Assembly (NCBI GenBank): GCA_038329845.1 | Contig: JBBQNJ010000047.1 | Coordinates: 1 to 39,486, forward strand | Length of the DNA stretch: 39,486 bases | Direction of reading: 5' to 3' | Source: JBBQNJ01 sp038329845 | GTDB taxonomy: Bacteria > Planctomycetota > Phycisphaerae > Tepidisphaerales > Tepidisphaeraceae | Part shown: positions 33,935 through 39,486 of the stretch, in pieces | How positions within the stretch are numbered: position 1 is the stretch's first letter | How the letters are laid out: each line of letters opens with the position of its first letter | Translations under genes and position numbers: made by a program | Notes under the pieces: generated by a model | What the model saw: only the letters and a program-made list of their open reading frames with translations | Told to the model about the DNA's origin: nothing | Database searches by the model: none

Positions 33935-33936
33935 AT

Positions 33937-33952
33937 CAAAGTTCGGACTTTG
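33937..33952 (-). promoter_or_regulatory. 16-bp dyad CAAAGT-TCGG-ACTTTG at the imuA start, candidate SOS operator
   Basis: Six-bp arms (33937-33942 and 33947-33952) flank TCGG. The dyad covers the predicted transcription start and ends 2 bp before the imuA ATG. SOS genes are commonly repressed this way by LexA, but this core is not the E. coli or Bacillus LexA box, so the regulator is inferred only from position and gene content. Confidence 0.45.
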
Positions 33953-33955
33953 TTA

Positions 33956-33984
33956 GGTATACGAAGCTCCCATTTTTTGGTCAA
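33956..33984 (-). promoter_or_regulatory. Sigma-70 promoter of the imuA-imuB-dnaE2 operon
   Basis: On the minus strand TTGACC (33984-33979) and TATACC (33961-33956) lie 17 bp apart, matching consensus 5/6 and 4/6. Its -35 box is identical to that of the sulfur cluster promoter. Confidence 0.7.
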
Positions 33985-34098
33985 CCGCCTTCGCTTCGGA
34001 TTCGTTCACAATCCACCAAACTCGACGGTTCAATCCTTATTCACCTCCCCCGGTCCCGCCCTTGTGCGGACCGACCGCCATGAATGTATGATGCGGCC

Positions 34099-35553
34099 AT
34101 GCAACGACCTGCGAACATTCTCATCGTCATGACCGATCACCAACGTGCCGATACGGTGCGACGGGATCACCCGGCGAAAACTCCCAATGCCCGAAGGCTC
34201 GCCGATGCCGGGGTCGAGTTCGCCAACACCTATTGCACCGCCCCGCACTGTTGTCCGTCGCGGGCCTCATTCTTCAGCGGTCTGTATCCATCCCGTTCGG
34301 GCGTGTGGAACAACATTCTCAACGATCAGCGGCTCTCGTGGGGGTTGAATCCGGGCGTGCGACTGTTCAGCGAGGACTTGGCCGACGCCGGATACCGGAT
34401 GTTTTACACGGGCAAGTGGCATGTCGATGGGTGCCAATCGCCCGAGCGATTCGCCTGGCGAAGCGGAACCTTGTCGGCGCGTCCCGGCGACAGCCACGGC
34501 TTGACCTGGCTTGCGGCATGCGAGAAGGCCGGCCAATGGACGGCTCCGCTGGCGCATCGCGACGATGGGATCATCGAGCGATATGGTTATCCCAACGTCA
34601 AGGCCTATGGCACGAGGACCGGCAAGGTTGCCGATGATCAGACGACCCTCGAGGCGGTGGAAAAAATCCGACAATTCGCCGACGGCGACTCGCCCTGGTG
34701 CGTCTTCGCCGGGCTGACCGGGCCGCACGATCCATACATGGTCCCCCAGCGCTTCCTCGATCTGTACGACCTGGACGATGTGCCGTTGCCGCTGAGTTTT
34801 TCCGATGATCTGCGCGACAAGCCGAGAATCTATCAGCGGCTTCGGCGAGATGTCTGGGGACAACTCAGCGATCGAGAGGTGCGCGACGCGATCCGCCATT
34901 TCTGGGCGTACTGCAGCTATCTCGACGAATTGCTCGGACAAATGCTCGACGCGGTGGATCAATCCGGTCAGGCCGAAAACACGCTGGTCCTGTTCTGCGC
35001 TGACCACGGCGATTATTGCGGCGACCACGGGCTGTTCAGCAAGGGGATCCCGGCGTTCACCGGCGCCTACCAAGTCCCGGCGATCATCCGCTACCTGGGG
35101 CGCTTGAAGAAGCCGGGGCGGGTGGTGAACGAACTGGTGAGCCTGACGGATCTATACCCGACGTTTCTCGAGGCCGCTGGGCTGCCAGCGCGGCGGGGAT
35201 TGGCCGGATCGAGCCTGATGCCGTTCATCGAAGATCGCACGCCGTCGAACTGGCGGGACGCGCTGTTCGGTCAATGCAATGGGGTCGAGTTGCTGTACAC
35301 CCAGCGCTGGATTCACACCCCCGATCATCGGTACGTGTTCAACGGATTTGATTTCGACGAACTGTACGACCTGCGGGCCGACCCGCACCAGATGCGCAAT
35401 TGCGCCGATGATCCGGCCTTTGCGGATATCAAGCGGAGTCTGTGCGCCAGGATGTGGTCGTTGGCGCGCGAGTTGGGAGATGCTGCGCCATGCAGCTACG
35501 TCACGGTCGGCTTTGCCCCCGCTGGCCCCGGCGCGGCGTTCATCGAGGCATGA
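34099..35553 (+). CDS. Sulfatase (type I, formylglycine-dependent)
   Basis: The 484-residue protein starts PANILIVMTDHQRADTVRRD, the sulfatase N-terminus with the metal-binding Asp. The activation motif is C-C-P-S-R (HCCPSRASFFSGLYPSRSG), a C-x-P-S-R type in which the first Cys is converted to formylglycine. Further motifs are GKWHVDG, TGPHDPYMVP and CADHGDYCGDHGLFSKG. No signal peptide is visible, so it probably acts in the cytoplasm, which is unusual but common in planctomycete gene families. Start chosen at ATG 34099 because homologues begin there. ATG 34084 is an alternative. TATGAT at 34086 would give a near-leaderless transcript. The substrate cannot be read from sequence. Confidence 0.92.
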   Translation: MQRPANILIVMTDHQRADTVRRDHPAKTPNARRLADAGVEFANTYCTAPHCCPSRASFFSGLYPSRSGVWNNILNDQRLSWGLNPGVRLFSEDLADAGYRMFYTGKWHVDGCQSPERFAWRSGTLSARPGDSHGLTWLAACEKAGQWTAPLAHRDDGIIERYGYPNVKAYGTRTGKVADDQTTLEAVEKIRQFADGDSPWCVFAGLTGPHDPYMVPQRFLDLYDLDDVPLPLSFSDDLRDKPRIYQRLRRDVWGQLSDREVRDAIRHFWAYCSYLDELLGQMLDAVDQSGQAENTLVLFCADHGDYCGDHGLFSKGIPAFTGAYQVPAIIRYLGRLKKPGRVVNELVSLTDLYPTFLEAAGLPARRGLAGSSLMPFIEDRTPSNWRDALFGQCNGVELLYTQRWIHTPDHRYVFNGFDFDELYDLRADPHQMRNCADDPAFADIKRSLCARMWSLARELGDAAPCSYVTVGFAPAGPGAAFIEA

Positions 35554-35567
35554 TGCCGCGGCGAAGT

Positions 35568-35671
35568 GGACATCCAGCATATCCCCGCGAGCGGCGCTGT
35601 CGGGATGGATTTCTCGGCAGGGTAAGCCGGCTCGAATTGGAGAACGGCCCGAGAGGATATTCTGGATGTCC
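35568..35671. other. Long inverted repeat with internal pairing, candidate structured RNA or small mobile element
   Basis: Arms 35568-35584 and 35655-35671 (17 nt each) are reverse complements with one mismatch: GGACATCCAGCATATCC and GGATATTCTGGATGTCC. The 70-nt interior has a further TTCTC/GAGAA pairing. The element lies 15 bp after the sulfatase stop in the gap to the kinase gene. No T tract follows, so it is not a plain terminator. Confidence 0.6.
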
Positions 35672-35820
35672 CCGTCTTCCCCGTCTTTGCCGGGCCACGT
35701 CCGTTTGCTCGGGCGGGGTCCAAGAGCCTACACTTCCCGGGCAGTCGCGGCGCAGGGGGCGACGTGGGTCGGCGTAGTCAAGTCAAGTGGGATTTCGCGC
35801 AACGCGGGAGTGAGAAAAAC

Positions 35821-38800
35821 GTGTCTGAAACCGCCGGTGAAATGGTTAGTCAACAACTCGGGGATTACCGGGTGGTCGGTTTTCTCGGGGCCGGAGGGAT
35901 GGGGACGGTCTACCTTGCCGAGCACATCCATCTTCGCAAGCAATATGCGCTGAAAATTCTCCCGCCGATGCTCGCCGGGGATGAGGGGTTCGTCGCGCGG
36001 TTCCATGACGAGGCTCGGGTGATGGCTGAGCTGCGTCATCCGAACATCGTGCATGTACATCACATGGGCCAATCGCAGGGGTTGTATTACCTGGTGATGG
36101 ATTACGTTCCCGGCCCGGGGGGAAAGCCGCTGAGCGTCCAGGATTATCTGAAGGATCAGCCGGGCGGTCGGTTGCCGCCGGAGAAGGTCGAGAAGTGGGG
36201 TGCCCAGGTGGCCGACGCCCTGGCATACGCGCACAAGCGAGGGGTCATTCACCGGGACATCAAGCCGGCGAACATTCTGATTGACAATGAAGACAATGCG
36301 CGATTGGCGGATTTCGGGCTGGCCAAGGCGATCGGCAACGAGTTTATTCTCAATCAGGTGCATCAGTCGCTTCAATCGCCTTCGCGCGGGCGCGATCTGG
36401 GTCTGGATACGATGGACATCGCGGCGACGATGTCGCCGTCCGGCTCTCGCGTCGGGGGGATGGGCAGCGCCGCCGGGACCGGATCGTCCGGCAGTTCGGG
36501 ACTGCTGGCGGGCGCTGGATCGCAATCCGGTTCGGCGCCGCGCACGACCAGCGAGAGCATCCTCGGAACCTACGACTACATGGCCCCCGAGCAGCGCGAA
36601 GGCGGCACCGTTGATGCGCGCACGGACATTTACGCCACCGGCGTGCTGCTCTATCGACTGCTGACGGGCCGGCGTCCGGTGGGGATGACGCGCCCGCCGT
36701 CGCAGCTCGTGGCGGGGCTGGACCGCAAATGGGACACGGTGGCGGGCAAGTGCCTGGCCGATGCACCGTCCGAGCGGTACCAGGATGCCGCGGAACTGCG
36801 CGACGCGATCCGCGGGGGACGACGGGCGCTGCCGATTCCCGTGGCCCTGCCGCGCCCGGCGATTCTCGGCGTTGCCGCCGGCGTCGCCATCGTGCTGATC
36901 GGCGTGGTGTTGTGGGCGGTGTTCGGTCGCGGCGGCGACGGCGAATCGGCGCTCTCCCGCGCGGTGCAATCCAAGAGTCAGGCCGATACCCAGTGGGAGC
37001 AGGTCGCCACCATCGAGCGCGGGCCGGGGATCGACCCGCTGATGAACGAAGCCGATCTCACCCGACGACAGGCGCAGGGATTCTTCGAGCAAAAAGCCTA
37101 TTCCCAGGCGGATAAGGCTTACACCGATTTTCGCGCGCTGATGGAGAAGATCGTTGCCGCCGACCGCGAGCGATCGAGTGCCAAGCTCGCCGAGCAGACC
37201 GCGGCGCGGGCAGCACACACTGCCGGCTTGACCGGCGGTCTGGCCGAGAACACCGATCCCTGGCGAAAGGCGCGGCAGGCCATGGCGTCGGCGCAGCAGG
37301 CATTTGATGCCGGGAACTTTGCCGAAGCGCGCGGACAATGGGAACTTTCTGAGCGGCTGATGAACCAGTCGGTGGCGATCGCCAAGGGCAAGATGAGCGA
37401 CCGCGACGCGGCCGCCACGGCCCGCAATGAAGCGCAGGCGGCGGCGCGAAACGCGGCGGCGGTGAAGGGCCAACAGCAGGATCCATCGAGTTGGGACCAG
37501 GCCCAGAGTCTCGATGCCGAGGGACAGTCGGCCTGGGCCCGCGATGATTTCCCCGCCGCCAACCAGCTTTGGTCGCGCGCAGTGGAAGCCTATAAGCGAT
37601 CGGAATCCGCCGGGAAGAACGCGATCGTGGTCAGCGGCGACGCGGCGGCGGCGCGGCTGGACGCCGAATCCGCCGCCTCGAATGCCCGCGCGGCGCAGGC
37701 ACCGACGATGGCGAAGGATCTATGGACCGCCGCCGAGCAGATGCGCGGCGAGGCCGAGGCGCACTTCGACAAGGGGCGCTATCAGGATTCGAAGTTGGCG
37801 TTCGCGCGGGCCGCCGAGCAATACAATCTGGCGCGCTCCCGCGCGCAGCTCGTCGGGCGAGCGCGCTCGGCGCAGGGAGATTTCGAGAAAGCTCTCGCCG
37901 AGCAGCCATTGGACGCTGAGAAGCTCAAGGCCTACGGCGGCGCTGCGTGGGCCAACGTCGAAGTCGAGGTGCGCCGAGCCGCGGGAACGGATGATCCGGC
38001 GGCCAAATCCGCCGCCTACGGCCGTGCCATCGCCATGCTTCCCGAGGCTACCAAGGCCGCTAAGCAGACATACGTCGCCAAGCTGTTGGAAACCGCCGAG
38101 GTCAATGCCACCAAGTCGGGCGCGCGGGTGGCGCTGACGGCGCTGAACGAAGCCCTGCGACTCGATCCCGATAACCCCAAAGCCCGCCAGTTGCAGACCC
38201 GGCTGGCGGCATTCATGGTGACCGATTCGCCTTCGGAGTGGCTCGCCCAGGCGGGCACCGAGGCCAGGAAGGTGCAGAGCGTTCTCATCCGCGCTGATCT
38301 GTTGGCGCAATTGGCCGAGCTTCAGGCCGCCAGCGGAGATGTCACCGGCGCCCGCGCGACGCTGGGCGATGTCATGCCCGTGGATCGACGCGATGGGCCG
38401 CTGGCGGAAGTGGCCCAGGCACTGGCCCTGTCGGGACAGGCCGACGCGGCACGCGAGGCGGCCGGGCAGATCCGCGACATGGTCAAGCAGCAGGATGCGC
38501 TGCTGACGGTTGCGGGACTTCTCGGTGCTGAAAAAGTCGATCAACTGCCTAACCCGTTCGACCGGGTGCGGGCCGATTGCCTTGCGGCCAAGGTCATGGC
38601 GCAGCGCGGCAAGGCCGCCGAAGCCAAGGCGCTGATCGCCCGGGCATCGGCGGGTCTGGAGGAACTCGGCGACGCTTATCAGCAGACGCTGGCGCGATGC
38701 AAAGTGGTTTCGGCGCAGGCGGCGGCCGGGGATATCAAAGGAGCGATCGCTTCGGCGGAGAAGATCGAGGAAGCGATCCCGCGGGGCTGGGCGATGCGCG

Positions 38801-39225
38801 ACATCGCCGAAGCCCAGGCGATCGCGGGGGACGCCAAGACCGCGATCGCCACGGCGGGGCGAATCGAGCAGCGGCTGGAAAAGGCCACGGCGCTGCGACT
38901 GATCGCCGAAGCGCAAGCCTGGGGCGGCGATGTCCGCAGCGCATCGTCCACCTTAAGCGCCATCGGGGATCAGCAGATTCTCAAACAGGCGTTGCCCGCG
39001 ATGGCGGGCGGAGCGGCGGTCAACGGAGATCTCGACGGGGCCTTGAACACCGCCTCGGCATTGCCCGATTCGCAGCGGCGGATCGCGTACAGCGACATCG
39101 CCGAGGGACTGGTTCGCGGCAAGCAGTTGGCGCTGTTGAACCGATACCTGGCGAGTTTGTCGGACCCAGCGGACCGCGCCGCGGCGAGACTGGGCGTGGT
39201 CGAGGGACTGATCCCCCGGCGATAG
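35821..39225 (+). CDS. Ser/Thr protein kinase (PknB-like) with a large alanine-rich TPR-like tail
   Basis: The 1134-residue membrane kinase has the glycine loop GAGGMGTVY (23-31), K45 (YALKIL), HRDIKPANIL (144-153), DFG (164-166) and APE (255-257). The activation segment between DFG and APE is about 90 residues, three to four times normal, because of a Ser/Gly/Ala-rich insert (about 170-248). A transmembrane helix spans about 347-368. The ~765-residue extracellular part is Ala-rich, with helical repeats of TPR-like shape (YSQADKAYTDFRALM, FAEARGQWELSERLM, FPAANQLWSRAVEAY). It probably senses or docks partners. GTG 35821 is chosen, with GGGAG upstream; GTG 35764 would add 19 residues. No phosphatase partner is adjacent. 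Confidence 0.93.
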   Translation: MSETAGEMVSQQLGDYRVVGFLGAGGMGTVYLAEHIHLRKQYALKILPPMLAGDEGFVARFHDEARVMAELRHPNIVHVHHMGQSQGLYYLVMDYVPGPGGKPLSVQDYLKDQPGGRLPPEKVEKWGAQVADALAYAHKRGVIHRDIKPANILIDNEDNARLADFGLAKAIGNEFILNQVHQSLQSPSRGRDLGLDTMDIAATMSPSGSRVGGMGSAAGTGSSGSSGLLAGAGSQSGSAPRTTSESILGTYDYMAPEQREGGTVDARTDIYATGVLLYRLLTGRRPVGMTRPPSQLVAGLDRKWDTVAGKCLADAPSERYQDAAELRDAIRGGRRALPIPVALPRPAILGVAAGVAIVLIGVVLWAVFGRGGDGESALSRAVQSKSQADTQWEQVATIERGPGIDPLMNEADLTRRQAQGFFEQKAYSQADKAYTDFRALMEKIVAADRERSSAKLAEQTAARAAHTAGLTGGLAENTDPWRKARQAMASAQQAFDAGNFAEARGQWELSERLMNQSVAIAKGKMSDRDAAATARNEAQAAARNAAAVKGQQQDPSSWDQAQSLDAEGQSAWARDDFPAANQLWSRAVEAYKRSESAGKNAIVVSGDAAAARLDAESAASNARAAQAPTMAKDLWTAAEQMRGEAEAHFDKGRYQDSKLAFARAAEQYNLARSRAQLVGRARSAQGDFEKALAEQPLDAEKLKAYGGAAWANVEVEVRRAAGTDDPAAKSAAYGRAIAMLPEATKAAKQTYVAKLLETAEVNATKSGARVALTALNEALRLDPDNPKARQLQTRLAAFMVTDSPSEWLAQAGTEARKVQSVLIRADLLAQLAELQAASGDVTGARATLGDVMPVDRRDGPLAEVAQALALSGQADAAREAAGQIRDMVKQQDALLTVAGLLGAEKVDQLPNPFDRVRADCLAAKVMAQRGKAAEAKALIARASAGLEELGDAYQQTLARCKVVSAQAAAGDIKGAIASAEKIEEAIPRGWAMRDIAEAQAIAGDAKTAIATAGRIEQRLEKATALRLIAEAQAWGGDVRSASSTLSAIGDQQILKQALPAMAGGAAVNGDLDGALNTASALPDSQRRIAYSDIAEGLVRGKQLALLNRYLASLSDPADRAAARLGVVEGLIPRR

Positions 39226-39401
39226 CGATTACGAAACCAAGAAGATTTCCACGCTGCTTCAGGTGATGCTCAATCTCCAGTCCAGCTCGGACAGCCGCGC
39301 GCCGCTGATCACCGTCCCGGCGGGGGTGGCGGGGGGGGTGGGCGGGCTTGCGCGTGTAGGTTGTTTTGCAAGTGGCGGACACGTGGGTGAAACCCCATCA
39401 T

Positions 39402-39426
39402 GAACATTGTGTGTACAGGAATGTTC
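39402..39426. promoter_or_regulatory. Inverted repeat GAACATT-N11-AATGTTC near the right edge
   Basis: Seven-bp perfect arms at 39402-39408 and 39420-39426 lie 22 bp upstream of a possible start codon with a strong ribosome binding site. The GAAC...GTTC arms recall regulator operators, but the 11-bp spacer is long for the Gram-positive LexA box. No regulator is named. Confidence 0.5.
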
Positions 39427-39448
39427 AAGGTGAAAGGAGTTGCCTCAC

Positions 39449-39486
39449 GTGCCACCAGTAGCATTATCGGCATGGACTGCTGAGCT
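39449..39486 (+). CDS. Possible 5' end of a gene cut by the right edge
   Basis: AAGGAG at 39434-39439 is followed 9 bp later by GTG at 39449, opening a frame that reads PPVALSAWTAE to the window end. The ribosome binding site and spacing are good, but twelve codons are too few to identify a family. Confidence 0.4.
   Translation, partial: MPPVALSAWTAE

Noticed and set aside
35728..37473. 581-codon open frame antisense to the kinase gene
   Set aside because: It lies opposite a clear kinase domain and gives Arg/His-rich text without motifs.

Overview
The window is a high-GC bacterial chromosome segment, most likely from a planctomycete, probably class Phycisphaerae or a relative. This is inferred from gene content. 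The pointers are a REP-associated transposase remnant, a sulfatase and a GH29 fucosidase without signal peptides, a PEP-CTERM-like exported protein, an imuA-imuB-dnaE2 mutagenesis cassette, a very large Ser/Thr kinase, and many short intergenic repeats. No rRNA, CRISPR array, prophage or intact insertion sequence is seen.

Layout. 1-3.7 kb: a clipped gene, a transposase (RAYT) remnant, a primary-type sigma-70 factor, tRNA-Val(TAC), a PII signal protein, prmC and a small DUF1294 membrane protein. 3.7-8.3 kb: a tandem repeat running into the end of a 1023-residue FliD, then a DEDDh exonuclease fused to a WYL domain. 8.4-11.3 kb: GH29 fucosidase, an unknown protein and a lone sugar ABC permease, all on the minus strand. 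11.7-16.1 kb: a multi-pass membrane protein with a good terminator, miaB carrying an in-frame minisatellite, and a small unknown protein. 16.2-19.4 kb: a plus-strand sulfur cluster of JAMM peptidase, cysK, cysC and PHP phosphoesterase, headed by a promoter whose start lies on a perfect 14-bp palindrome. 19.4-24.7 kb: a tight minus-strand run of ABC permease, sugar-binding lipoprotein, hisD and dprA, with a glycine-zipper gene upstream. 25.1-28 kb: PEP-CTERM-like protein and FAD-dependent oxidoreductase. 28.1-34 kb: imuA-imuB-dnaE2. 34-39.5 kb: sulfatase, a long inverted repeat, a Ser/Thr kinase with an alanine-rich tail, and the possible start of another gene.

How the genes work together. The sulfur cluster joins sulfate activation (CysC), cysteine synthesis (CysK), a peptidase of the kind that frees cysteine from a sulfur-carrier protein, and a PHP enzyme that may clear 3',5'-ADP. 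The imu cassette is a complete SOS-type translesion synthesis module. The fucosidase and sulfatase fit breakdown of sulfated, fucose-rich polysaccharides.

The strongest unexplained signal is repetitive DNA entering genes. DnaE2 carries three in-frame insertions that look like intergenic repeats, and MiaB carries an 18-bp tandem repeat in its TRAM domain. Three genes (prmC, fliD, exonuclease-WYL) end in tandem duplications that include the stop codon. Coordinates were read by eye. Family calls rest on motif recognition, without database searches.
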